This document shows, piece by piece, positions 6,554-14,479 of a stretch of DNA of 21,521 bases. The notes beneath the pieces are model-generated. The model ran no database searches, was not told the origin of the DNA, and was given only the letters and a program-made list of their open reading frames with translations. The position numbers and the translations under genes are program-made. The DNA lies in the NCBI GenBank assembly GCA_030045295.1, contig JASIGD010000352.1, forward strand, positions 1 through 21,521, written 5' to 3'. The DNA comes from Streptosporangiaceae bacterium. Its GTDB lineage: Bacteria > Actinomycetota > Actinomycetes > Streptosporangiales > Streptosporangiaceae. Every line of letters begins with the position of its first letter. Position 1 is the first letter of the stretch.

Positions 6554-8489
6554 GGTCACCGCTCGCCGCGGTGCCTGGGTAAAAGGCATGGAACATGCCG
6601 CTGATGCTGTGTTGCAACGGCGGGGAGGGTTGGCGAATCCCGAGTTCGGCTCTCCACGGGGCGCCTGCTCGGGCGTCGGCAACCACCGCCCCGATACGCT
6701 CGGCCCCGAACGTCAGCGCTTCGCCCGCCGCCTGCGCCCACGACGCCAGGATCGTGACTTCCTCGGCTGCCAGCCTGGGCCGGGACGGTGAGCTTGTTAG
6801 TGAATTCCGTGACCCGGTGCCGACGCTGGCGGCCGTGACTTGCTGGAAGCTCACGCCGGAGAATTCTCTGCCGCTGTCGCCCGGCCGGCGGCCATCGAAG
6901 CTGCGCCGGGGCGCCCGGGCGATGCTCGCCGATAGCAAGATGCCTTGTGCGCCGGGCTCAAGCGAGATCTCGCGTGTCTGCTGGCCGGGGCTCTTCCACA
7001 GGGCGACCACCGGCGAGGGGTTCTGCCCGGGCAGCCCGGAGCGCTGCGTCATGCCGAAAGAGGTAAGCGTCAGCACCGCCGAGCCGGGATCGTCGGCCAG
7101 TACGCTGGCATACCGGGCTGCCCACCGGGAGCTGAGCTGGGGGCCGTCGAGCAGGGGGGTCACGACGATCGTCGGGCCGACGGAGCGGATGACGCTGGCC
7201 ACGTCGTCGGTCTGCGCGAGGTCCTCGCACACCAGTGAGGCGAGCGTGACCCCATCGCCGAACTCGACGAACTGGACTGACCGGGGGGGCACCTCGATCG
7301 CCTCCCACCAGCGGGCGTGCGGGTGCAACGCGCGGTCCAGGTGGTATTGGCGGATTTGCGTGTCATCCAGCGACCACCGGTGGTGCTTGCTCTGGCGGAT
7401 ATGCATCCACTGGCCGCCGGCGGACACGCCGACGTGCACCCAGTTGCGCGGGAACTGCCCCGGCTGCGGGCGCTCCCGGATTCCGGTGATCAGCCCGGTC
7501 ACTCCGTGACGGGCCAGTAGCATCTCCAGGTCATCGATCTCGGCGTCCTCGACCGCGCTTTCCGGCAGGACGACGACATCGACGGCGCCGGCTTCTTCCC
7601 GGGCCGCGGCCAGCACCCGGTCCGCCAGGTCCAGGTCGAGCCGTTCGGAGGGCGCGAATTCGAAGAAGCCGAAGGGGTCGTTGGCCAGCCGCTGCAGCGG
7701 TCCCCGCACCGGCCGGAAGTCTGATGCTCGTATCCGCATTGGCCACGGCAGGAGCAGGTAGTTCACCCGCTCGCCGGAAGGCTGCGCGCCCAGGCCGCGG
7801 GGGGGCGCTTTGTACCACCGGGCCTCCACACCGGGAACGAGCAGGCAGGCATTCCGGGACAGCGCGCGCACCGAGCTGCCGGCCGGGGGGGTGCGGATTT
7901 TGGGCAGCACCCGGACCAGGTGCGCTGGCACTCGCGCCACGGAGCCGGTCCTGGCCAGCAACTCCCGGGCACGAGCCCGGTAGAGCAGACCATCGGCACT
8001 GGAGGCGCCCGAGGCGCTTCCCAGGCCGGCGCAGGCCTCATCTGCGATCGCATGCAGGGTCAGCAGCGCCTGGCACAGTCGCCAGTCGCGAGCCTGGGTG
8101 AGATCGTCGAGCGGGTTCTCGGCCCGTTCGCGGAGGACTGCCCACTCCTGGGCCAGCAGGCCCGGGATCGCGTGGTTCCGGTTCTCGGCCCAGGAGCTCC
8201 ACCGCCGGGCCGCGGCGGTGACCGCATCGGGCCAGTCCGGAAAGCTGGCAGGTGGCCACGTCAAGCCGACGGGCGGGGACAGCGCGAAGCGGTACGCCTC
8301 CGAGCGCTGCAGGATCACCTCAGTCAGCGCGAACACATCCGGGGGCCATTCGAGCAGCTCGTCGCCGATCGCGGTGCTCGCCACCGCCTGCCACGCCGAC
8401 GCCAGCGTCGGATCCTTCGGGGCCGCGCCGCAGCCGGGACTGGCGTGGATGACCATCGGTGCGGCCGGCCTAGCCAGGACAGCGGGCAT
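6411..8489 (-). CDS. Nitrilase-superfamily (carbon-nitrogen hydrolase) protein with N-terminal helical domain; aberrant C terminus
   Basis: A 692-codon frame. Residues ~240-530 have the carbon-nitrogen hydrolase fold and all three catalytic positions: Glu310 in VVVLPESA, Lys368 in RQSKHHRW and Cys421 in LASLVCEDL. Family members hydrolyse or condense amide/nitrile bonds by a Cys thioester. Residues 1-~235 are mostly helical (DWRLCQALLTLHAIADEACA) and not recognised. Residues ~565-635 are another helical segment. From ~640 the frame reads out of phase through a WD40 relic (RRRRRRDLP, PRRRRVG), so the native C terminus is probably lost. The start ATG 8489 has GAGGGAGC upstream. It overlaps the 3' end of the LtrA gene by 20 bases, which suggests translational coupling. 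The substrate is unknown; lacking any membrane segments, it is not an apolipoprotein N-acyltransferase. Confidence 0.75.
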   Translation of the reverse strand: MPAVLARPAAPMVIHASPGCGAAPKDPTLASAWQAVASTAIGDELLEWPPDVFALTEVILQRSEAYRFALSPPVGLTWPPASFPDWPDAVTAAARRWSSWAENRNHAIPGLLAQEWAVLRERAENPLDDLTQARDWRLCQALLTLHAIADEACAGLGSASGASSADGLLYRARARELLARTGSVARVPAHLVRVLPKIRTPPAGSSVRALSRNACLLVPGVEARWYKAPPRGLGAQPSGERVNYLLLPWPMRIRASDFRPVRGPLQRLANDPFGFFEFAPSERLDLDLADRVLAAAREEAGAVDVVVLPESAVEDAEIDDLEMLLARHGVTGLITGIRERPQPGQFPRNWVHVGVSAGGQWMHIRQSKHHRWSLDDTQIRQYHLDRALHPHARWWEAIEVPPRSVQFVEFGDGVTLASLVCEDLAQTDDVASVIRSVGPTIVVTPLLDGPQLSSRWAARYASVLADDPGSAVLTLTSFGMTQRSGLPGQNPSPVVALWKSPGQQTREISLEPGAQGILLSASIARAPRRSFDGRRPGDSGREFSGVSFQQVTAASVGTGSRNSLTSSPSRPRLAAEEVTILASWAQAAGEALTFGAERIGAVVADARAGAPWRAELGIRQPSPPLQHSISGMFHAFYPGTAASGDPAALGARRRRRRDLPLGPRRRRVGSGVQPRRAWVATSSSDRSPALDS

Positions 8490-9810
8490 GGTTGCTCCCT
8501 CGGGCGAGCCCGGTGAATTCCCGCCGGGTAGCTGGCATTGACCTGGGTTTCCGCGCCGCGCCCGTAGCGCGGCGGGGTGAGTGGTGGCGCGCCTCGGCTG
8601 CCAGGCCGAGGACGAGGACGGCTGTGAGGGCGGGCACCAGGAAGACCGGTACCACGATGGCGCCCATGAAGACCAGGCCGAGGGCGGCCAGCGCGGTTGC
8701 TATCCGCCACGCCCGGGTCCGCGCGGTCATGCGGCGGGAGGGGAGCGAGGCGCTGGCCAGCAGGTAGACGCTGACGCCACCGTAGAGCCCCGCCCTGGGC
8801 CCGTCGCCGATGGTGCCGCCGCCGTGGGCGGCCAGGATCGCGATATGCATCCCGGCGCTGGCCGCGGCGATGCCCGCCACGATGGGCAGGTTGGCCGCGG
8901 TGAATCGGGCGATGGACCTGGGCCCGTCGAGGGCCTGGCGGTCTGCAGCGGTCAGCCACGCCCACCACAGCGCGGCGAGCGTGAGCAGCGCCGCGGCGAG
9001 CACGACGGCGAGCGGAAGACTCCAGGGCCGCAGGGTGGCGGCGCTGATCAGCCGGGCGACCGACTCGCCGAGCACGATCAGCACGAATAGCTGGAACCGG
9101 TCGGCTAGGTGGGAGGGGTTGAGCGGGACCCAGCGGCCGGGCGCCAGCATTGCCAGGGCCCCGGCCGCGTCGGTGAGCAGCGCAGCGGCCCAGAACGCGT
9201 ACCGTAGCGAACCGCCCACCGCGAGCGAGGCCAGCCACAGGATTCCGCCGCATCCGAAGAACACCAAATAGCGGCCGTACAAGGACCTTGTAGCTGGTAG
9301 ATAGTGCCACGCCCGGGCGTACAGGGCCAGCTGCAGCCCGCGCAGGCAGCAGAAAGCGATGACGAACCCAGCGGTTTCGCCGGACAGCGCGCGCGGCCCG
9401 CTGGCCGCCAGCGCGACGCACAGCAGCATCGCGGACAGGAACGCCGCGCGGTGCGCAGTGTCTTCAGACTCGTGCCGGTCGGCGTAGAAGGTGAACATCA
9501 CCCACAGCCACCAGATCGGGGTGAACAGCATCGCGAACCGGGCCAACCCGCCCAGGGCAGGATGGTCTTGGAGCGCGCCGGCCAGCTGGCCGACCGCGCC
9601 GGCGAACACCAGGTCGAAGAACAGTTCAAGCCAGCTGGCACTGCGTTCATCCCGGTCGTGGCCGTTGGCGGTCCGCAACCGGGGCGGGCTGAGCCGCACC
9701 GCCCGGAGCCCGGCACCGGTCCGGACGCTGGCCGGCAGGGCGGGCCGGGACAGCGGGCTGGCCGCTTGGGTCACCGGCTCAGGAGCGGCAGCGCGAACTG
9801 CAGCGGGCAT
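8470..9810 (-). CDS. ltrA: Low temperature requirement protein A (LtrA) family membrane protein
   Basis: A 446-residue multi-pass membrane protein. After a ~50-residue hydrophilic, Ala/Pro/Arg-rich N terminus comes the family signature SASWLELFFDLVFAGAVGQL (~57-76), then TPIWWLWVMFTFYADRHESEDTAHR and a series of about ten to twelve hydrophobic segments, with LNPSHLADRFQLFVLIVLGE in the middle. LtrA was named from a Listeria locus needed for growth in the cold; its biochemical role remains unclear. The start ATG 9810 is preferred because GAAAGGAA precedes it; the upstream in-frame extension to 9963 has no such site and low-complexity content. It lies 192 bases behind the LuxR-type regulator on the same strand and overlaps the nitrilase-like gene. 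Confidence 0.9.
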   Translation of the reverse strand: MPAAVRAAAPEPVTQAASPLSRPALPASVRTGAGLRAVRLSPPRLRTANGHDRDERSASWLELFFDLVFAGAVGQLAGALQDHPALGGLARFAMLFTPIWWLWVMFTFYADRHESEDTAHRAAFLSAMLLCVALAASGPRALSGETAGFVIAFCCLRGLQLALYARAWHYLPATRSLYGRYLVFFGCGGILWLASLAVGGSLRYAFWAAALLTDAAGALAMLAPGRWVPLNPSHLADRFQLFVLIVLGESVARLISAATLRPWSLPLAVVLAAALLTLAALWWAWLTAADRQALDGPRSIARFTAANLPIVAGIAAASAGMHIAILAAHGGGTIGDGPRAGLYGGVSVYLLASASLPSRRMTARTRAWRIATALAALGLVFMGAIVVPVFLVPALTAVLVLGLAAEARHHSPRRATGAARKPRSMPATRREFTGLARGSNHARCPG

Positions 9811-9983
9811 GGGGAATTCCTTTCGTCCAGAGGCAGGCCCGGCACCAGGCCCTGCCGGTATCGGCGGGGTGCGCGGCAGGTACCGCTGGCGCCCAGCACA
9901 GGTAGCCACTGGTTCCGAGGATGCGGCCGGTCGGCATGCCGTCGCTTCGCCCGTTGGGGCCAACCTGATGCCGCCGCGACAGA

Positions 9984-9999
9984 TGGCCCGATCGGGCCA
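9984..9999. terminator. 16-bp perfect palindrome just after the LuxR-type gene
   Basis: TGGCCCGATCGGGCCA is self-complementary and lies a few bases beyond the stop codon of the minus-strand regulator (10003-10005). As RNA it can form a 6-bp stem with a GATC loop, so it may be a weak terminator or attenuator before ltrA. As DNA it could be an operator for ltrA. Confidence 0.45.
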
Positions 10000-10002
10000 G
10001 GC

Positions 10003-12441
10003 TCAGACCAGCCCGGTGCGCACGCCCCAGGCCGCGGCCGCCGCCCGGGAGGAGAGGTTCAGCTTGCGCAGGATGTTGGCCAGGTGCCGGTGGACTGTGT
10101 GCTCGCTCAGGAAAAGCCGCCGGGCGATGTCGGCGTTGCTGAATCCCTGCGCGACGAGCTTGAGCACGTCGAGCTCGCGAGGCGTCAGCACCGGCGCAGG
10201 CCCGCGCAAACCGGCCGCTCGGCCCTGCAAGGCCGCCGTGTCCTTACGCCCGGCCTTGGCCAGCACCTGCGTCAGGTCGAGGGCACGGCCCGCGGCGTAT
10301 TCGGCATCGAAGGTTTCGGCGCCCATCGCGGCGCGCAGGCGCTGGCGGTCGAGGCCGGCCAGCCGGGCTTCCAGGGGCTCGAGGGCGTGACCCAAGTCCG
10401 CTAGGGCCTGATCGGCCGCGCCGTGCAGCTGGGCGGACCAACCAGGGTCGGCCCCGCCGTGGCCGGCCAAGGCTAGGCCGATCAGCGCGTAGGCCACATT
10501 CGCCCTCATTCCCATGCGCCGGGACAGGTCGAGTGATTCCGCGAACAGTCGCTCGGCCGCGTCCGGAAAGCCGCCGAGGTACTCAGCCAGGCCAAGGTTG
10601 AAAGTCTCCCCGACGATGCCGTAGTGCTCGTTGAGCGCGCGGAAGATGCCGAGCGACTCATGCAAGTGGCGGCGGGCGGAGTCCAGCTCGCCCGCCGACA
10701 GCTCGATGTTTCCGAGATCCCCGAGCATGATGCCCACCGCACGCTGGTCACCCGTCCGTCGGCAGAGCTGGAGAGACTCGGCAGCGTCGAGGGCCGCGCC
10801 CGCGTGGTCGCCTTCGTAGTCCAGCGCGTGCGACCGGGCGGACAGCATTGCGGCCGTGAGACGGGCGTCCTGGAGACGGCGGGCTAGGCTGAGACCCGAC
10901 TCGATGAGCGGCAGCGCGGTGCCGGACTGCCCCTGGCGCAGCCGGACCCAGGCCCGCTCGTGCAACAGTTCGGCGACCAGGTGGTCGTCCCCGGCGGCAC
11001 GGGCAATCGCCAGCGCCTGTTGGCAGTAAGCCTCGGCGGCGGCGTAGCTGCCCGCCCGCTCGATGAGGTTGGCCGCTACGGACAATGCCCGGGCACGGGG
11101 CAGCGTCGCCTGCTGGGCGGCCGGCGTGTCCAGCAGTGCCTGGAGCGCGTCGGCCGCTTCGGCGGCATGTCCGCGGGCCAGCCAGAACACCCGCAGGGAG
11201 GCGACCAGCCGCAGGCCTTGTTCGGGATCTGGCTGGGTGAGGCTGAAGGCGATCGCCGCGCGCAGGTTGCCCAGCTCGGCATCGAGCCGGTCCAGCCAGG
11301 CGGCCTGTTCGGCGGCCATGAGCTGCGGAGCCGCCACCTCGGCCAGGGCCAGGTAATAATCGCGGTGCGAAGCCTGGGCTTGGTTCACCGCTGCCGGGCC
11401 GTGGGTATCCAGCTGGCCGGCCGCGTACTGGCGGACGGTTTCCAGCAGCCGGTACCGGCCCGGCCCGGCACCGGTATCACCGAACTGCACCAGGCTCTTG
11501 TCCACCAGCGCCCCCAGGTGCCTGGGGACCTCGGCGGCGGGCACGTCCGGACCTGCGGCCACCGCCCCGGCCGCGGCCAGGCCAAACCCCCCGGCGAAGG
11601 TCGACAGCCGGGCCAGCACCGCCCGTTCGGCGCCGGTCAGCAGCTCCCAGGACCAGTCCACCATGGCCCGCAGCGTCTGCTGCCGCGGCATCGCGGCCCG
11701 CGACCCGCCGGTCAAGATGCCGAACCGTTCATCCAGCCGGGCGTCCAGTTCGGCTGCCGACAGCACCCGCAGGCGGGCCGCGGCCAGCTCGATGGCCAGC
11801 GGGATGCCATCCAGCCGCCGGCAGATCCGCCCGGCCACCCGCGCGGCCGGCCCGTCCCAGCCCAGCGCCACCCCCTGCGCGGCCGCGCGGTCTTCGAACA
11901 GCCGCACCGCCTCGGCCGCCCGGATCGCCCCAGGGTCATCGCCGTCGCCCGGGGTACCCATCGACGGCACCCTGTACACCCGCTCCCCGTCGATGCCCAG
12001 CGGCTCGCGGCTGGTTGCCAGCAGCACCAGGTTCGCACAGCCCCGCAGCAGTGCGTCGGCCAGCTTGGCGCAGGCGCCGATGACGTGCTCGCAGTTGTCC
12101 AAAAGCACTAGCAGGCTCCGCCCGCCCACCGCCGTCACCAGCGTGCCCAGCACCGGGCGGCCCGGCTCCTGGCGGACGCCCAGAACATCCGCCACCGCCA
12201 CTGCCACCAGATCCGGGTCGGACAGCTGGCCCAGATCGGCGAACCACACCCCGTCCCCGACACCATCGGCCAGCCCAGCCGCCACCTGCAGGGCCAGCCG
12301 GGTCTTGCCCGCCCCGCCCGCACCAGTCAGCGTGACCAGCCGCCAGCCGCCCACCAGGGCGCTTACCTCGGCCAGCTCCCGATCGCGGCCAACGAAGCTC
12401 GACACCTGCGCGGGCAGGTTATTCAGCGTCTGCGTGGCCAC
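10003..12441 (-). CDS. Large LuxR-type ATPase transcriptional regulator (NB-ARC-like NTPase, TPR region, C-terminal HTH)
   Basis: An 812-residue protein. It opens with NNLPAQVSSFVGRDRELAEV and a P-loop NTPase: Walker A TGAGGAGKTRLA (~39-50), Walker B SLLVLLDNCEHV (~109-120) and the LLATSREPLG sensor block (~140-149). A winged-helix/helical middle (AMVDWSWELLTGAERAVLARL) and a long A/L/R-rich TPR-like region follow. It ends with a LuxR-type helix-turn-helix: LTPRELDVLKLVAQGFSNAD, LSEHTVHRHLANILRKLNLS. Such STAND-type regulators act as ATP-dependent, ligand-gated activators. The start is GTG 12441, chosen because it begins the conserved N terminus; no strong ribosome site precedes it. It is first in a possible minus-strand operon with ltrA and the nitrilase-like gene, and divergent from the flavoprotein gene at 12830. 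Confidence 0.92.
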   Translation of the reverse strand: MATQTLNNLPAQVSSFVGRDRELAEVSALVGGWRLVTLTGAGGAGKTRLALQVAAGLADGVGDGVWFADLGQLSDPDLVAVAVADVLGVRQEPGRPVLGTLVTAVGGRSLLVLLDNCEHVIGACAKLADALLRGCANLVLLATSREPLGIDGERVYRVPSMGTPGDGDDPGAIRAAEAVRLFEDRAAAQGVALGWDGPAARVAGRICRRLDGIPLAIELAAARLRVLSAAELDARLDERFGILTGGSRAAMPRQQTLRAMVDWSWELLTGAERAVLARLSTFAGGFGLAAAGAVAAGPDVPAAEVPRHLGALVDKSLVQFGDTGAGPGRYRLLETVRQYAAGQLDTHGPAAVNQAQASHRDYYLALAEVAAPQLMAAEQAAWLDRLDAELGNLRAAIAFSLTQPDPEQGLRLVASLRVFWLARGHAAEAADALQALLDTPAAQQATLPRARALSVAANLIERAGSYAAAEAYCQQALAIARAAGDDHLVAELLHERAWVRLRQGQSGTALPLIESGLSLARRLQDARLTAAMLSARSHALDYEGDHAGAALDAAESLQLCRRTGDQRAVGIMLGDLGNIELSAGELDSARRHLHESLGIFRALNEHYGIVGETFNLGLAEYLGGFPDAAERLFAESLDLSRRMGMRANVAYALIGLALAGHGGADPGWSAQLHGAADQALADLGHALEPLEARLAGLDRQRLRAAMGAETFDAEYAAGRALDLTQVLAKAGRKDTAALQGRAAGLRGPAPVLTPRELDVLKLVAQGFSNADIARRLFLSEHTVHRHLANILRKLNLSSRAAAAAWGVRTGLV

Positions 12442-12829
12442 CAGCCCAGGGCTTTCTCATCGATGTGCCGCCAACCGCACCGGCCAGAAAGCCACCGGTC
12501 TCCGCAACCGAGCGGCGCCAACATCATACGTCCGCCGCCGCCACCGGAACGATCGCCAAGATCGCTGAGGAGATACCCAGAACATCCGAAACCGATTCAC
12601 GAGGGACAATACCCCGGGCTAGGCGCAGAGCGGCGCCAGCCCACGCGGTGGCCAGCGCTACCACATCCAACGGCATCAGCGTGCCCTGGACAGCCGCGGA
12701 GGACGGGAGCCAAAGGGATACCAATTCCGCTACCTGTCAGCCGCTGGTTATTTACCGGCAGGCCAGTCGATAGTTGCCCCGGGAAGACAGAATGCGGGTC
12801 ATAACCATAGGCGGCTGCACGGAGGCGCC
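12442..12829. other. Divergent promoter region, no gene seen
   Basis: This 388-base region separates the divergent LuxR-type regulator and flavoprotein genes and is less GC-rich than its flanks. Short open frames on both strands show no family pattern. It presumably carries both promoters; no convincing -35/-10 pair could be assigned by eye. The flavoprotein ribosome site (GGAGG) is at its right end. Confidence 0.5.
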
Positions 12830-14242
12830 ATGAGGTTGCTGATCGTGGGCGCCGGGCCAGCAGGCGTCACGGCCGCGCTGCAGGCGAGGGAGCTAGGCGC
12901 CGACGTCACGCTGCTGGAAGCCGAGCAGGTCGGGGGAACCAACCTGAACCGCGGGCCGGCGCCGGTCCGCACCCTGGCCCGTGCCGCCCGGCTGGCACGG
13001 GACTGGTCCTCGTGGGAGATGTTCGGCCTAGAAGGCCCCCGGCCAGTACCGAACATGGGCACTGTCCTGGCCAATTGCGCCCGGGTCGCCCGCTACGCCC
13101 ACGACAAGAAGGACATGGCCGGCCTCCTCCGCCGCCAGGGGATCGACCTGGTCGGGGACCTTGGGCCCGTCCGGTTCACTAGCCCGCACGCCGTGCTGGC
13201 CGATAACGGCCGCAGCTGGCGCGGAGACCACGTCCTCATCGCGGTCGGCTGCCGCGCGGCCGCGCTGCCGGTCCCAGGCGGCGAGCTAGCGCTGACCTAT
13301 GAGGATATCTGGACCCTCAAGGCCCTACCGGGATACGTCACAGTCATCGGCGGAGCCGACACCGGGTGCCAGATGGCCTCGATCTTCGCCGATCTGGGCG
13401 CTGATGTCCGGCTTATCGAAGCCGGTCCCCGCCTGGTGCCCACCGCCGATGCCAGCGTCTCCGCCGCGCTGGGCCAGGCGTTCGAGGCCAAGGGCATCGA
13501 GGTCAATACGGGCGCGACGGTCCAGGCCCTCGAACGCGACGGCGAGCGGGTCACGATCCACTTCAACCGCGGCGGCCCAGCAGAGCACGCAACGGCGGAG
13601 GCCGTCTTCGCCGCGGTCGGCTGGCCCGCCAACCTGCAGGACCTGGATCTTGATGCCGCCGGAGTCACCAGCAACCCGCGAGCCATCCCGGTCGATGACT
13701 ACCTACGGACCAACGTCTCCCACATCTTCGCTGTCGGCGACGTCAACGGCCGCTCCAAGCTCGTCCAGAGCGCCCGGGTGGAGGGCCGCATTGCGGCCTG
13801 GAACGCCGTCCATGGCCCCACCCGGAAGCCTGGTCACGATGTGGTGGCCACCGGGAGCTTCACCGACCCGGAGTACGGCTCGGTCGGCTTGACCGAGGAC
13901 TTGGCCGTCGGCGGTCATGACATCGCGGTGGGCATCGCCTGGTACGATGACCTGCTCCGGGCCGTGGCCGACGGGCATCCAGAAGGCTTCTGCAAGCTGA
14001 TCGCCGACCAGCACAGCCACGCGATCCTCGGCGCTCACGTGTTCGGCAATTACTCGGCCGAGATCGTCCAGGTCGTTGCCACCGCCATGCGTGCGGGCAT
14101 GAGCGTTGAGCAACTCGCCGAGGTGCAATTCGCCTTTCCGACGTTCACCGAAGCCGTCAGCATGGCCGCCCAGAAGGTCTGCCGCACCATCGGTGTCGGC
14201 CGGTTCCCGTCTGCTTGGAGTTACCTCGGGCCTCACGAATGA
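12830..14242 (+). CDS. FAD/NAD(P)-dependent oxidoreductase of the disulfide-reductase fold, without active-site cysteines
   Basis: A 470-residue protein with the full two-dinucleotide fold of the dihydrolipoamide dehydrogenase / mercuric reductase family. It has an FAD GAGPAG motif (7-12), an NAD(P) motif VIGGADTG, the second FAD motif HIFAVGDVNG and a complete dimerisation domain. The redox motif, normally GGTCLNRGCIPSK, is GGTNLNRGPAPVR: both cysteines (38 and 43) are Asn and Pro. The catalytic His of the C-terminal HPT motif is Phe436 (FAFPTFTEA). It therefore cannot do disulfide chemistry and probably passes electrons from NAD(P)H through FAD to another acceptor such as a quinone, dye or oxygen. 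The start ATG 12830 has GGAGG upstream. It is monocistronic, ending before a strong hairpin. Confidence 0.88.
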   Translation: MRLLIVGAGPAGVTAALQARELGADVTLLEAEQVGGTNLNRGPAPVRTLARAARLARDWSSWEMFGLEGPRPVPNMGTVLANCARVARYAHDKKDMAGLLRRQGIDLVGDLGPVRFTSPHAVLADNGRSWRGDHVLIAVGCRAAALPVPGGELALTYEDIWTLKALPGYVTVIGGADTGCQMASIFADLGADVRLIEAGPRLVPTADASVSAALGQAFEAKGIEVNTGATVQALERDGERVTIHFNRGGPAEHATAEAVFAAVGWPANLQDLDLDAAGVTSNPRAIPVDDYLRTNVSHIFAVGDVNGRSKLVQSARVEGRIAAWNAVHGPTRKPGHDVVATGSFTDPEYGSVGLTEDLAVGGHDIAVGIAWYDDLLRAVADGHPEGFCKLIADQHSHAILGAHVFGNYSAEIVQVVATAMRAGMSVEQLAEVQFAFPTFTEAVSMAAQKVCRTIGVGRFPSAWSYLGPHE

Positions 14243-14294
14243 GCTGATCCGGACCCTGTTCACCAAGCCGGGAGACTGCTCTGGCAGCACTAAG

Positions 14295-14327
14295 GCCGGG
14301 CCAGACAGACGGTACGCCTGGCCCGGC
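14295..14327. terminator. Perfect 10-bp hairpin after the flavoprotein gene
   Basis: GCCGGGCCAG (14295-14304), a 13-base loop, and CTGGCCCGGC (14318-14327) pair perfectly. It lies 53 bases after the flavoprotein stop and between convergent genes, so it can terminate from the left and possibly CorA transcripts from the right. It has no T-tract. Confidence 0.7.
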
Positions 14328-14479
14328 AACGGCCAGGTAAGCAGGCCGTTACCGTGCGCCGGTCACCGCCGAGTCATCCTCGGTGTCCATGATGGCCAAA
14401 ATCGCCAATGTTGCCGGGGTACTTCCCGCCCAGGGCTACGTCAGCAGCCGGACGGGCTGAGCGGGCCGGGCAGTGGTGA

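Noticed and set aside
6411..8489. Reverse transcriptase-nitrilase (DRT type 1) defence protein
   Set aside because: The N-terminal part shows no reverse transcriptase motifs such as the YxDD box, and no other defence gene lies nearby.
8324..9421. 365-codon minus-strand open frame
   Set aside because: Out-of-frame shadow of ltrA, rich in R/A/G, with no recognisable domain.
10960..12111. 383-codon plus-strand open frame
   Set aside because: Antisense to the LuxR-type ATPase regulator, whose NTPase and HTH motifs are unambiguous.
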